From Hydra vulgaris (taxonomy: Eukaryota > Cnidaria > Hydrozoa > Anthoathecata > Hydridae), in contig NC_088921.1 in assembly GCF_038396675.1 (NCBI RefSeq), positions 22,501-86,500 of the forward strand: DNA of 64,000 bases, in the 5' to 3' direction. Positions 1-12,583 of this stretch are shown piece by piece. Position numbers and translations under genes: made by a program. Every line of letters starts with the position of its first letter. Positions within the stretch are counted from its first letter, which is position 1. Below the pieces are notes generated by a model, which saw nothing but the letters and a program-made list of their open reading frames with translations, was not told the origin of the DNA and ran no database searches.

Positions 1-1374
1 AACCTTTATTTGTAATGTACTTTAAATTTTTTATTTGTTGCAGGTATTTATTAAATGCTCAAAAGATTTTTTAATTATGTCCAGAGTTGCTTGTTGCTTC
101 GCCTTTTTATAATTTATTACTTTGTTTAATATTAAAATCTTTCCTTCTCAAAAACTCTTTATGTTCTTTTGTTTTTATTTTAGATTTATTGTTGATTTGA
201 AATAGTAAAGAAAGGAATGACTGTATTTTTGTGTAGTTGGGTTGACTTTTTTATTTTTTGTGAAACCAATATAAGTTACTCAAAAATGATTTTTTAAGTA
301 TATCTATATTGTAAATGTATATAATTATATTGTTATGTACTTATTTATACTTTATCTAAATTGTTAACAATTTCTTTTAATTTTTTAATTACTAATTTGT
401 TATTTTTGCAAATACACCAAATTGCTGCTAAAAGGAAATGTAAATCAAAATGTAAATTTATTTTAAACTTTGATATGAACGCAATATTAGCAGCAACAAT
501 CATTTTATTTGCAGAAACTATCTGGCAGCTGCGATAACCAAACCTTCCGTTGCTTAACAAAAAAAAAAACATTGTATTTTAACAGAAATAGCCCTTTATT
601 TACGGAAACTTTTGTTTACATGCGATTGTATTTTCCAAAAAATAGCGGGAAGTTTGACCATCCCAGCTGCCGGAAAATATCCATAAAAAATGCATCATTT
701 TTTCAACATTGTACAGCTTTTTAACAAAAAAATTTATTTAAAACTGCAACAAAAGAGAAGTAGTATCAATAACTATTTTTTACATAACGTATATTATTAA
801 AGTAAGGGAAAATGGGATAAAATGGCTTTTCATATTTCAACTCAACAAAGAAACTTAAAAACGATGATGAAAAAAAACAAAAATGTACTTACATTTTTTT
901 ATTATAAAATGCTAATTGGTTTTTTTAAAAATTATTAACGGAGTTTTATAAACATAAGTTTACTTTTAGCACATTAAAAAAAATTACCTCGTTTCTGGTT
1001 ATTCTTAATGGATGGTGTCTTTCTGGTGTAACTTTTTGAGGAATACTTTATTTAAATGTGTGCTTATTTTGTGTTATTTTAATTAAAGTAGTTGATAGTT
1101 GGGAGTAAAATTTTGTAAAATTGGTGGCAAAAGTTGCATATCAAGTCATCTTGCTCCAGTCACGTGACCAGATAAAACATGTCTTGACTAATTTTTTTAT
1201 TTTCATTTAAAAATTTTCTACTTGCTAAAAATTCATGCAACTAATGAATCATAATGATAACATAAACATACTGCCTAAGTATTATTTTTTCACAACTGAT
1301 AGCTTTGCAATAACTCAAGGCCTTCAAAATGTTTGCCAACCATGTCTTCCCCTTTTTATTTTAAATGAGGTATT
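1..1374. other. AT-rich stretch without recognisable gene
   Basis: No reading frame here resembles a known protein. Short ORFs on both strands around 345-724 overlap each other and look like chance frames. No repeat shared with the rest of the window was noticed. Confidence 0.6.
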
Positions 1375-2160
1375 TTAAATCAATGTCTTCTTGTAATACG
1401 AGACTCTTAGATTTTTTCCTATACTGCTACGAAGAGATGTTTTGAACATATTCTTTTTTTGTAATAAGTTTGAAAGATGTTTTAATATAAACAGTTCATG
1501 GTATTGGATTTGGTAAGAGCCTAGTATTAAATAAGTTCTTGACACAACAAAGTTGTTAATTGAAAATTGAGAAGGATATTTTTGCGAATTTTTATTAAAG
1601 TGCAACTTAAATACAGAAAGAGAATGTCAATGTTTTGTTTTAAACATGAATTGTAGAACTCGGTGTACATTAATTTAATAAACACTTGAGGCACAAGATT
1701 TCCTTAAAAAAGATTTGAAATGATGACTTCTGTGTGCACCTTATACAATCCTGCATGCATGCTTTTGTTTGCTATAAAGCTTATTTTACCATAATTCTTA
1801 CTACTATATACATTATTCATTAGGAGATAAAATTGTGAATAAACGAAAAGTATTTTTTTTTTGAATATGCAGTTCTGAGAAATGGTTAGGTTTTATTTAA
1901 TATAGAAATATTACTTGAGATTTTGTTTTTAACATATTTTAAATGTGGTTTTCATGACAAAGTTTTATCTAGTATTACATCTAAAAAAATTAAAGATTTG
2001 TTCCCTTTTCATAAATTTTGTATTGATAAAGAAATTCTGTAACTTTAATGGAGTGTTTTCACCTTTACTATATTTGTAGAATAAAATAACTTTAGATTTT
2101 TCTACATTTAATGTCTGTTACTTGTAAACCACTTGTTTAATTTTAGGAGTTCTTTATTAA
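1375..2160 (-). pseudogene. LINE reverse transcriptase C-terminal relic
   Basis: Read on the minus strand, the stretch near 1900-2000 gives a decayed version of the post-palm 'thumb' region of CR1/Jockey-group reverse transcriptases: a VILDKTLS-x-KPHLKYVKNKIS motif, where the x is normally Trp and is a TGA stop at 1952-1954. Downstream, around 1375-1605, is an open 76-residue tail that fits the C-terminus of such proteins. Several stops and frame changes separate the pieces, and no endonuclease or palm motif is left. The family assignment rests on the thumb motif only. Confidence 0.55.
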
Positions 2161-2286
2161 ATATATTAAAGAAAACTTTTTTAACCTTTAAGCTCTGCTC
2201 AATTTTTTAGGTTTGACCATAGTTTCAAAAAATTTTGAGTAAATAATTTCACAAAACTTTGAGAAAATAATTAAGGAAACCCACAT

Positions 2287-3285
2287 CAGGCCTTGTTACG
2301 AGATTTCGCTGCGTAACGAAAACGCGTAACGGGTAATTCTAAGTAACTCAACTCAACAATTATATTTTGTATTGTTAGGAGTTATACTGCATCACTAGCG
2401 TCTTTTCAAGTACAGCATTGTAATTAAAGTTATTTTATTAACGCGTTAAAAATCATACAGTTTATTTTTCTCACTACAACAAAAGTTACAAATAAAATCT
2501 AAGTTCCTATTTGAAAAATCATTTTTATTATTGTTTTCAAGTATATACTAAATTTTATTTTGAAAAAAATATTTTTTTCATAAAACGTAAAATAATATTT
2601 GTTTATTTTCTAATAATTTTGCAGTTGGTTTTTGGTTATTTATTAACTGTTAATAAATTTTTTCTTATTTATTTTGTGAACTCTTTTTAATAATGTTTTT
2701 AAACAATAAAGAGTTTTTTTTTATTATTTATCAGTGACCGATAACATATTCGTTATATTGTATTATTCGTTATAACATATATTGATCATAATTTATTTTC
2801 ATAAATTAAACGAACATCATTAAAACTTTACGTTATTGAATTAACAATAAACAAAATATCTTTTGTTTATTGTTAATTCAATAACGTATCTATCAATAAA
2901 ATATTTACATCAAAATAAATCGTGCATTTTTTAAACTATTATGACAAAAAATAAATTTTATATTTAAAAGCAATTTATATATTTAATTCCTTAAGATAAA
3001 TCTTAAAACACTTTATTTTTTTTAACTAATTTTTAACGACAATAAAAAAAATGATTAAACAAACTGTTTCTTTAACAAAAAATCTATTAGTTTACAATTG
3101 CGGTTAAATGCTTTTACTTACAATTTTTTTTCTTCTGAATAAACATCACCTTAACAACATCAATAGATAATTTAAATATTCTTAAAGATAAAAGTTTTTG
3201 CGTAGCGCAAGACTGATGAATGCGTAGACAAATCGCCGTTTTGCAGGCAAAATGTGACCAGGCTAATGCTTCTTAACAAGGCCTG
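2287..3285. mobile_element. MITE, copy A (999 bp, 6-bp TSD)
   Basis: The element starts CAGGCCTTGTTACGAG and ends in the inverse, CTTAACAAGGCCTG. A second copy lies in the opposite orientation at 32724-33669. The two align along most of their length, including matching stretches with GCGTTAAAAATCATAC and AATAAAATATTTACAT. The flanks are CCACAT and CAACAT, a 6-bp target duplication with one mismatch. It has no coding capacity, so it is a non-autonomous DNA transposon. I could not assign a superfamily, because 6-bp duplications are uncommon among the well-known ones. It carries an internal palindrome that copy B lacks. Confidence 0.85.
2830..2887. repeat. Perfect palindrome, 27-nt arms, 4-nt loop
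   Basis: The arms at 2830-2856 and 2861-2887 are exact inverse copies around the loop TATC. Copy B of the host MITE has only the first arm, followed directly by the downstream sequence, so the second arm is an added inverted duplicate. Confidence 0.9.
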
Positions 3286-4165
3286 CAACATAGTACCTTT
3301 TCAAAGTTGCTTTGAAAATATATTGACACTACGAACATGAGATTACATATCTGTAGAGCACTTGTGTTTTACCTTAACTAAATATAGTTTTATTACATGT
3401 TATTTAGTTCTTTTTACATATAATTATAAATAAATAATGTCTTTAAAACAAAGTTGATAAGAAGCGTAAATAACATTTTAGATTTCAAATCTTAGGCCTA
3501 AGTTAACTTTTTAAGGTTAGATAAAGAGAACAAAATTATATATACATTCAAATCAGTTATTTATCATTAGAATCATTATTCTTACTATTTTAAGATCATC
3601 AATAGTGTTTTCAAACTGAAAACTGAACTTTCACTGACCAGTTCTATGAGCTTTTTCAATGCTAATATTTTTTAACCACAAATGTTCAACAAAAACTTTA
3701 GTGACTTAAATCGATGTTTGTTTTTTCTCCTTAGAAGTAATTGTAGTCTTAATTTATCGTCAACATAAGTGTTCCTAAATATTTAAGCCTAATTTGATAC
3801 TTTATTCTGTTTATATAACACAAAAATTATATACTTATAGTATATAATTTTTGTGTTAGTGCTTAAATCGTTAAACACCTTTTTTTCTTGTTGCTTCGTT
3901 CGTAAATTCTTTGAACATTTTTTGCATCATTTTTATTACATGATTTATTGTAATAATATTCTATGCCTTTTGTTTTGGAAAGGGGAAAAACTTACTTAAG
4001 TAGTTTCTTTATTAACTGAAAGGACAGTTATTATATATGAGCATGAAAATGTTTATGTTATTTGCTTTATAAATAAATGTAAAAAAATTCTTTCCCCCTT
4101 ACCTTTTCCTTATTTGCATATGTAGAAAAAAAAAAAAAAGATCAAATAATAAAAACATTTTTTAT
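3286..4165. other. Non-coding AT-rich stretch with one palindrome
   Basis: No gene is visible. At 3816-3835 and 3839-3858 there is a perfect inverted repeat with 20-nt arms and a 3-nt loop. Confidence 0.6.
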
Positions 4166-4174
4166 CAGCTTAGA

Positions 4175-4263
4175 TGTTGTCCATAAATTACGTGACACTC
4201 TATGGGGGTAGGGTGAAGAGGGGGTATAATTCATACAAAACTTGTTGTTACAATTTTGTGATG

Positions 4264-4266
<3 letters not shown>
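4175..4266 (+). mobile_element. Truncated MITE end (family at 46425-46599)
   Basis: GTCCATAAATTACGTGACAC followed by a G-rich block and TTTTGTGATGA resembles the left half of the 175-bp MITE at 46425-46599. The right half is missing: the sequence passes straight into an (AT)n array. Confidence 0.55.

Positions 4267-4350
<84 letters not shown>
4267..4350. repeat. (AT)n microsatellite
   Basis: About 40 AT dinucleotides with one GT interruption. The ORF that spans it encodes only alternating Ile-Tyr and is not a gene. Confidence 0.95.
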
Positions 4351-4356
<6 letters not shown>

Positions 4357-4370
4357 TTATTTATGACAGG

Positions 4371-5020
4371 TCACGTTATCCTGCTACTGGTAAAATGTAA
4401 CCCAGTACAATCTGCTTCATGTCCTGCTGCCTTGTAGGATAGGCCTTTTTAGGCAAAAGCTTGGAGATGCCAACTCCGACTTAAAATACCCCCCGCCTTG
4501 GGGCTTTTAATTGAGTAAAGACTAAAGATGGTGTCTCGATAAAAATACTCATCTTGGGCAGATGTTAAATGCATCTTGCTACTGTCTTGAAGAAGGCATC
4601 CTAGGCAAAGACTTAAGCGGTACACAGATTCTATCTGTTGACCAGCCTCTCACCTCTTCTTCATCTATTAGGCTAGCGCAGATGTATTTTTAATACATTG
4701 TTTCCGGTTTAGAATGTTGAATGCTGAATATTTTGACTCAATGCATAACTTTTGCTTGTGTCTCTGCTTTTATAACTAGGCAACTCATTCTATTATCTCC
4801 TAATGAGGGTACAGCTCTAAAACTTAGTTTTATGGTTCTGAGGCCAGCTGGTAGTCAGGTTTCCTGAACTCTGTGGTAGCTCTCAGAGAGGCTGATTCCA
4901 TCAACAGCTGCAAAATATTAAAGTATTAACAGTGCCATGTTGCGCATTGATGGTGTCCCTGTTTGTACTTTTGGTGTGCATTTGGAGCCCTTTGTTACGA
5001 CTTAGGGTTTATTAATAGTA
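4371..5020 (+). mobile_element. LINE 5' region, copy 1
   Basis: This block matches 56459-57110 over about 650 bp (for example AACCCAGTACAAYCTGC, CTTGTAGGATA, CATCTTGGGCAGATGTTAAA, GCGCAGATGTA). In the second copy the block runs into a LINE endonuclease, so it is probably the 5' untranslated region of that LINE family. Here no endonuclease follows after 5020. The boundary is approximate. Confidence 0.7.
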
Positions 5021-6323
5021 AGAAGGCAGTACTTATTATACTATCACACGAATAACACTTAATGCACATTATCATCTAGTCAGATCTTTTTTCCAGTAAG
5101 AAATGGTATACATTCTCTCAGCTTTTCTTTTGTTTACTTTTTCTACTCTCCTATATACATGATTACACATTCATACACGGCTGACTTAGTATTATCAGAA
5201 TTTAATTATTTATGGCAGAGCTTTTTACCAACAATTATTACAGAAAGTGAACCATTCAAGGCCAGATCATCATTTAAGTTGAACCATCTAATTCAGATCA
5301 TTCTAAATCATCTGAGTGTTTATAAAAATTCTTTATTTCATTTAAAGATAGTACATGCAGTTCTCGCTCAAACTTTATTTTTTATCTATTTTTTGCCTTT
5401 TGCATGTCTTTTTTTTGAAATCTTCCTTTGGCATCACTAAACATACCCATTAACTCTTCACTATCTCTATTGTGAAGCCTTTCACTTGATGTCTCTTCCT
5501 TTAGTGTCTCGGTATTTGAAAGGGAGAAATATCTCTCATATTAAAGATTCAAGACATCTTCCACTGCAATAAGACAAGCAGAATCTCTCATGATAAGACC
5601 ATCAAAAAGTTAAAAGGAAAGAAATATGATTAAACATAATTTAAGCTTACCTAAAAACTTCAAATATAACTTAACAAATACTTCAAATATAACTTAACAG
5701 TTATTAGGCTGCATATAAAAAAAAAGTTTTAAATAATTAAGTTAAACAAAATAAAGTATAAAGATTGAAGAAGAATTCTGACTAAATATTGAAGTGTCTT
5801 ATCATCTAAACAATAAGAAAAAAATTAAAAATTAAAAATATGTTTATAAAACTAGAATATTATTTGATAAAATTATTTTGTATAAAAAAAGTTACTTTTA
5901 AATAAAATGACTCAACAAAAGTAACATTAAAAGTTCTTTAAATTTATATTTATTTTATCTAATTATATAATATCTTTATATAATTAAATATTTATTTTTT
6001 TATATAAAATATTTTTAAATTTAATTAATTTTTTTAATAACTAATGTAATAAAAAAAAAATTAAATTTTATAAGAGACGACTTTAAACAACGATTGTCTC
6101 TTCAACAGAGATAATTTTTATATAAAAATCATCAGTCAATACACTGGAAAAGAAGAAAGATTTTGTTGAGAAGAAAAAAAGGGCAAACCTTTTTGAAAGT
6201 CATTAGAACTTTGATCTTTATTTATGTTTTTATATTATTGAAAGGCATTTAAATAAAGTAACAAATCACTTTTAATGATTATTTATATATACTTTATATA
6301 AATGATTATTTATATTAATGAAT

Positions 6324-6398
<75 letters not shown>

Positions 6399-8689
6399 TA
6401 TATATATATATATATATTTTATATTAAAATAAGTATGTATTTTTAAAATAAATATCTTCAAATATAAAAATTATATCAAGTTTTTTAAGAAACAATTTAG
6501 TTATTTTTTCTTTTCTTTACGTTACTGTGAAGAATTGTAAAGAATCTTCTTATTTTAACTTTTAAATGTGCATTTTTAGTGAACAATCTTCAGATGTAAG
6601 TTGTCACTTTATTTAATAGGATTTCACATAATATGGTACGATAAAAACATTAAAAAAGATTAACAATTCAAAATTATTTATCCCATTTAAATTTAAATAA
6701 TCTTATAATTATAGTTTATTATTTATTTTACTTTTAATTTTATTTTTTTGATTTTAGTTTTAGTTAATTTATTTTTATTTTATTTTTCATTATTTTTTTA
6801 AACAAAGACATATTTCTATTTTTATCAATTCACTTTTAAAAATGTATACAAATTTTTAAAACAATTTAATAGCCGTGGTCGAGTTTGCAAAATCTTTATG
6901 TACAATTTTTTCTTTATGTACGTATGAAAAGTAAAAACTAAATTTTACTACATTACAACAGTTAACCCCCCTTCCTCTGAAACAGAAAAAAAGTTTTAAA
7001 ATGAACATTTTTATTCTTCACTTTATCTTCACTTCCAACAAGGCTGCAAGTAACCAAAACAAAAAAAATGCTGGAAGCAAAAAATTAAAGTTATAAGTTA
7101 CTTGTAAAGAAAATATAAAGTTTATAAAGCAAGATAATGATTAAAAATGGCTAAAAAAAATACAACTTGCATGAATCGGGAAAACAAGATATAAGGACCG
7201 AATTCCAAATAACTGATGTTAGAGGAAAAAAGCAAGATAAGATGTGTGTAACTTTAAATATCTAATATGCTGTTCGAAAACAATTTCAATAATTTTTTAA
7301 TTTCTATACAAATTAAATACCTAATATATTGTTTGTTAACATTAAATGAAAATTTAGAAATATTCAAAATTCACAAGCCTTACAATAAAGACATACTTGT
7401 TTAAATCCACTTTCTGTTGGTACTGGATGCAAAAAAAGAAATCTTAAATAAGGCTGAAAGTCTATTATACTTTATTTTAAATCGCTTCAGTTATTTTACT
7501 TTAAAACAATGTCTCACGCCTATTTATTGACTAAGTTAAAGCTTTCTCGTATTACACTATTGCTGCGATTTATATCCGAATATCTTACTGTTAGTCCGGA
7601 TTGTTATGCGGACCTATTAAAAGAGAAACGTCCGGAACTTGTTAAGAGATGGCTAGGGTAGAGTGAAAACAACATTTTTCAGAAGTTATCCCTGATTTTT
7701 ATATAAGCTTTAAGAAAACCAAAAAAACGAGTCCGAAATGAGCAAAATTGGACAAGAATTACCTCATGCAGTAATTTTTGACTAATAATTTTACATTAAA
7801 AATTATTATTTTAAGTAGAAGTTACAAAGTGAAAACATATTAGATATGTTTAAATTATCCATTAGTATTATGACCAAAATAATCAAATTTGTATTAAAAA
7901 AGTTTTTAAAATTTTTTAATACACGTTTAAAAGAAAGATATTTCAATTGAAGAAATTGAATAGTAGGCATAAAATTTCATAAAATATATGCTCTACTCGA
8001 AGTTTCAATACAAACTATATTTTTAAATGCTAGTAAGAATATTTTGTTTGTATATAATGATAATGTTTATAATTGAATAACAAATTCGTAATAATGTATG
8101 ATATATTTATTAAGAATATTAATTAAATGAATATGGTTTGTGTTGACATGTTTCTGTATAGAGGTTTATACTTTGCAATCTTTATTTATACTATGATAAT
8201 ACTACAATATACTAAAACTTTTCTAAATATATTTCAGTAAATAGAATGTTAAGATTTAAAACAAAACATCCATTCTTTTGGTTTTTTAAAGCCGCTTTCT
8301 GAGGTGCAACTGCCAACAGGACTAGATGAGATGCGGCTTATGATGTTTTTGCGAGAAAATGTAAGCTACATTTCATTTTTTCAAATAATATTAATGTTAA
8401 ATATATAATAAAATTTTACATAAACTTCCTAGCCAACAAAAGCCAACAAAAGCCAACAAAAAGAATGAAGCAGCTTCAACAGCAATGCAGGGGTTAAAAA
8501 TTTGGTAAAAATGCAACATACATACCGTGTCATCATTTACAGTGTTGGCAAAGAGAGCTTATAACCTATTTGAGCAGAGCAAAAAGCTGCAATAAATCCC
8601 AACTGCTGACAGAGAAAATGAAAAAAACAACATTCAGTTTCATTAGGACAAATTAGCTAGACTCTTTGATATATCTGCTTGCCAATGAA
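5021..8689. other. Long stretch without recognisable gene
   Basis: Mostly simple AT-rich sequence with an (AT)n array inside. Around 5160-5630 the minus strand has coding-like patches with several stops; I do not recognise the product. An 11-bp unit containing GCCAACAAAA repeats three times around 8430-8460. Confidence 0.45.
6327..6416. repeat. (AT)n microsatellite
   Basis: About 85 bp of almost pure AT dinucleotides, with one CAT interruption near the right end. Confidence 0.95.
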
Positions 8690-9812
8690 AAGATCTAGAA
8701 AAGTGCTACCAGCTATGAAGCACACTTTTCTGGAAGATCAAAGGATTGAACGTAAAATTGGTATTGTATCAATTGAGAAAAAGTTACGAAAACCCAGTAT
8801 ACCCTGAGCAAACAGAGCTCAAACGTTAATGATGTAGTGCAACTAGATTCTATCGTTACTGCCATACCCAGTACTTTAAAACGGCCAGCTATAGATGAAA
8901 ACACTCCACCATCATCGCTATCATGTGGAAAACAAATGCAATTGTCTCTTCCTACTTTTTCATTAGTCTGCGACCGCCATGGACTCATGACAGATCTGCT
9001 GCAGCTTGGGCATTAGTTGTACTTGAAGATATTGGCATTTATTTCAAATGATGACAAAAAATTTTTATTGAACGAAGCAAGATAAGGAGTGAGCGCATGA
9101 ATACCAGGGATAACTCAAAAGTTAGTGAAATCAAAATAAAGGTGTTGTATTTTAATGGCATAAAAGACTAGACCCTCTACAATGGGAAATTCGTTTTTTA
9201 CACGCAAATGAGCTTCCACTAAGTCATTTGTTTTCAGAATTGGATGGATCAACATCTTGTCTTAGATACTCTTCAGATTCTATTGGAAAGTCCCTTGAAA
9301 CTTGTAAGATCTTAAAGGTTGTTGATTTTCAACCAATAAACCATAACGTAGAAATGCCAGAAGTGGACAGGTAAGTGCTCAGTACAGATCAGCTTTACCT
9401 TTTTGACATCTGCCAGCTGTACTAAGTGGCACTTGTTCTGTCAATCTGGAATAGCACTGGAGAACTGTCTCATTCTAGATGGCTTACTACAGCCAACAGG
9501 GTTCTCAGATTATATATTTCTACCACCAGTCCTTCGTCAAATTTAGTAACTATAGCAACATACATTATGCTCGTTTATGTCCATATGTGGTTCATCATCA
9601 AGAAGGAGTATTCTATTTTTCATGGCAGCAGGCATCTATGCAGCACAATAGTCAAATTACGATATCTGTCAGATGCATTACCTAAGGTAGTAGACAAAGT
9701 TATTCAAAGAAATGAATTTTTAGGTCATCAAGAAAATATTCTTCTGGCAATGAAATTAGATAAGCAGCCACAAATCCGAGAATTAAGTAAAGAAAAAGTT
9801 TTAAGTATTTAA
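8690..9812 (+). pseudogene. hAT-like transposase-family protein, degenerate
   Basis: Conserved blocks occur in the right order on the plus strand but in different frames. They are a LEDQR block near 8730, a VCDRHGL block near 8970, LHANELPLSHLF near 9210 (the CxxH-type region of hAT-like RNase H folds, Cys missing here), LSHSRWLTTANRVLRLY near 9470, and an open frame ending in VIQRNEFLGHQENILLAM. I recognise these from a widespread animal family of transposon-derived proteins. The stretch that should hold the first catalytic Asp (a CDGT-type motif) is not visible. Frameshifts and stops make it non-functional. The superfamily is inferred from the order of motifs; the family is recalled, not searched. 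The coding sequence stops inside a palindrome. Confidence 0.6.
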
Positions 9813-9829
9813 AACTTTTTCTTTACTTA
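9784..9829. repeat. Perfect palindrome, 21-nt arms, 4-nt loop
   Basis: Arms 9784-9804 and 9809-9829. The left arm is the last coding stretch of the hAT-like relic; the right arm is its exact inverse. Confidence 0.9.
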
Positions 9830-9925
9830 GTTATTTAAAGGATACATAGTTATTTAAAGGATACATAGGACAGGAAACAAAGACGTAGTTATTTAAAGGA
9901 TACATAGGACAGGAAACACTGGACT
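9830..9925. repeat. Short tandem repeats
   Basis: AGTTATTTAAAGGATACAT occurs three times. In two of these it is followed by AGGACAGGAAACA. It directly follows the palindrome, suggesting repeated local rearrangement. Confidence 0.85.
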
Positions 9926-10239
9926 AAGTAAACCTTGATCGATCGTAATAAAACTATTGAACTATAAAGAAAAAAAGCTTATTAAAGAACTCAAAAAATT
10001 TAAAAGGAACAAATATATTCATAAATGAGGGCTTCTCTTTGGATATCCTAACCAAACGGAAAAACTTCTTTGAAGAAATGCGAACTCACAGGAATAACGG
10101 TAAATATTCTGTCGTTATTTAAAATAAATTAGTAGTTAAAGATTTTTAAAAAATTGCATAAAAGTGCTTAGATTTTATTTTCCTTTGGTATTTTTGTGTT
10201 TTTGATAATAACAACTAGAAATTTTAGAAATAGAAAACA

Positions 10240-10690
10240 TTATAAATATTCATAAAAACTTTGAAAATTTAAAGTTAATGCTTAATAATATAAATAACAA
10301 GTTTAGTCTTATTTGTCTAATAGAAATTTAGTGTCATCGAGACACGATTAAATCTAACTTTCATTTATCAGGATATAAACCCATCCATCAACCGAGAATA
10401 AACGGTATTGGCGCGGGCGTATCTATTTTTATCCAAAACTTATTGACTTTAAGCTTATAGGTAACCTCAAAGTAAATGACGTTAATTGTGAGTCATTTAT
10501 TATTGAAATTATTAATAAAAGAAACAAAAACACATTTATAACAGCATTATATAGACCGCCAAATGGTAATTACAATTTGAAAAAACTTAAACTACTTGTT
10601 ACCAAAGCTCGTAAAAAAATACGTTTCTTTATTGGCTGATTTTAATTTGAATTTTTCGAATAATAAAACAGAGAAAGTGTATTCATAAAA
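10240..10690 (+). pseudogene. LINE endonuclease relic
   Basis: The plus strand encodes a broken apurinic-type endonuclease of a non-LTR retrotransposon: FSLICLIEI, then GYKPIHQPRINGIGAG-VSIF, then ALYRPPNGN, with several stops. The block order (CITETW-like, GGVSIF-like, YRPP) is that of CR1/Jockey-group ORF2. It ends in a palindrome at 10674-10716, and no reverse transcriptase follows directly. Confidence 0.65.
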
Positions 10691-10716
10691 CATTGCGCGT
10701 TTTATGAATACACTTT
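10674..10716. repeat. Palindrome, 18-nt arms, 7-nt loop
   Basis: Exact inverted arms at 10674-10691 and 10699-10716, located where the LINE endonuclease relic ends. The two short ORFs around it on opposite strands are products of the symmetry. Confidence 0.9.
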
Positions 10717-11499
10717 TGCAAAACAGCATTTTCCCCATGATTAACAAGCGAACACGCGTGACAAAAATAACTGCATCCATTATTAATAATATTATTATTA
10801 TTAATTATAAAAAGGTTAAAATGCAAAGTGGTATTGTTAAAACAGATATCAGTAACCGTTTTCCAGTTTTTCTGATTACATGTTCTGCAACCCAAGAATA
10901 AAAAAAATTTAAAAAAAAAATTGTTTATGTAAGAAAAATAAACAATGAATCCCTCGCTAAGTTTCGCAATCTCTTACAAGAAGTAAAGTGGGAACTATTA
11001 ACTGATTGCAATGACGTAAATAATGGCTACGTATATTTTATTCGCATATCCTCTAAGCAATAAGAAAAAAGGTGACCATATGTAAGGGTTTGGCGCGTAC
11101 AGTTGGCGTTTGACGTTAGTTTTGCGTATTATTTGAAAGACTTTTAGTAAATGAATTTTCTAAAATATAGTTAAAAAACAAAATGAATAAACTTCCAATA
11201 AACTTAACTATAAAACACGAAACTAAATGAATTAAATTTCCGTAAACATTAAAAAAAAATTACTTCGAAAGATTTTTCAACTACAACAAAGAAAATGCGC
11301 TTACTTTACGCAAATTTTGTTTGCCTTGTAATGCCTTTTTTCCCTAATTATTGTAAATAATGCTTTGCGATTTATTTTAAAAAGAAGTACATAAAATAAG
11401 TGTTCATAAAGAAGTAATTTAAGGTTTATATAACTACTAATACATCAAATTCAAAAAATAAATAGTAAGAAGAGAAGGTTAAACACATTTAATGATAAT
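10717..11499. other. AT-rich stretch without recognisable gene
   Basis: No protein or repeat shared with the rest of the window was recognised. Confidence 0.5.
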
Positions 11500-11682
11500 T
11501 TTCTAATTTAATGATCAAAGATGACCTCCTCAAATGTACTATTTGTTAAAATCTATTTGAGATTAGTAGTCGTGGACAGTCTGCAATTGAAGATCATTGC
11601 AAATCTATCAAACACAAAATAACATTGGATGCTTCTATATTGTCAAACAAAATCACAAATTTAATGAAGAGTCAGAGCTTTG
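11500..11682 (+). pseudogene. BED-type zinc finger relic
   Basis: One plus-strand frame reads KCTIC, a stop, then FEISSRGQSAIEDHCKSIKHK, matching the Cys-Cys...His...His spacing of small BED-like fingers that begin many transposase-derived proteins. It is cut off exactly at the left end of the Transib element. The continuation does not appear on the other side of that element. Confidence 0.4.
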
Positions 11683-11711
11683 CACAGTGGGCCAGTAGGT
11701 GGACAAAATGG
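11683..11711 (+). repeat. Transib left end, RSS-like
   Basis: Heptamer CACAGTG (11683-11689), a 13-bp spacer beginning GGCCAG, then ACAAAATGG (11703-11711). The vertebrate recombination-signal consensus is CACAGTG, 12 or 23 bp, ACAAAAACC. The heptamer is exact and the first six nonamer bases match. Confidence 0.85.
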
Positions 11712-12204
11712 GAAAAATTTTAGTTGTCTAATCTTGAAAACCTATTTAATTTTAGTATCTACATATATTAGGAGAAATCTATTGATAATTTATTTATATT
11801 AAATCCCTTAGTTACCAGGACTCTAAGCATTTGAATATTGAGATAAAATTAAAAAAAAAAAAAAATTATAAATAAGTAATTAACGGTGACATCAACGTTG
11901 TGTTATATTTCAATTACATCTACGTTTTTGAAACAAAAAATTAGTACATGTTATTCTAGAGTATTTAGAGATAAGAAAAACCAATGTGTGAAATAAATTT
12001 GTTATAGCATGTTATCTCAGTTATACTTTGAAAATCACAGATTAAAAAAAAAAATTTCTTAAGAAACTTATTTTTTGCCGCACAATAACTAATAATTACC
12101 ACAATTTGCCATGTGTTTTCTTATATTTATTTGAGCTATATGATGCTTCAATCGAGTTTTAATTGATTGCTCGTCCCCTTAAATCCCCGTTCAGATTTTA
12201 TGTA

Positions 12205-12510
12205 TGTTTTAACTTGGTTGCTATGGTACTAAATTTTGCATAGCAACAACTCATTTTTACATTAACGTCGTTTTAACAGTATTTTACTTGCGCTAAATAC
12301 ACAATATTAGGGGTATGTATTAAAATGAGATTCAGAATTCTTATGAGGTTAACTTTTTTTGGTTACTATGGATACCTTACTTTGCATAACATAGCAACAA
12401 CATATTTTCGGTAGTTGTTAGTAATTTAATTACTAACACTGACAGTAATTTAATTACTTTTAATTTTAATTACTAACACTTGTAGTAACTTAATTACTAA
12501 CAAGTATTAG
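12205..12510. repeat. Left subterminal inverted and AT-rich repeats
   Basis: GGTTGCTATGGT...CATAGCAACAAC (12214-12250) and a related unit with GGTTACTATGGATACC (12358-12404) recur inverted on the right side of the element. They are followed by repeated AATTACTAACACT-type units at about 12420-12505. They could be transposase or host-factor contact sites; that is inference. Confidence 0.6.
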
Positions 12511-12583
12511 TAGTCCAGGCGGCATATATATTATAACATTTTACTTTTAAATACAAAATACTCGTTACAATAATTATTTAGAT

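Noticed and set aside
4174..4437. ORF across (AT)n, and similar ones at 31778-32026, 37778-37996 and 48985-49206
   Set aside because: Their sequence is alternating Ile-Tyr from the microsatellite; no domain or codon signal.
5159..5440. 93-codon plus-strand ORF and minus-strand coding-like patches nearby
   Set aside because: No recognisable motif; the minus-strand patches contain several stops, so only mentioned as unexplained.
10592..10901. Three overlapping ORFs on both strands
   Set aside because: Generated by the palindrome at 10674-10716 and AT-rich sequence; no protein similarity.
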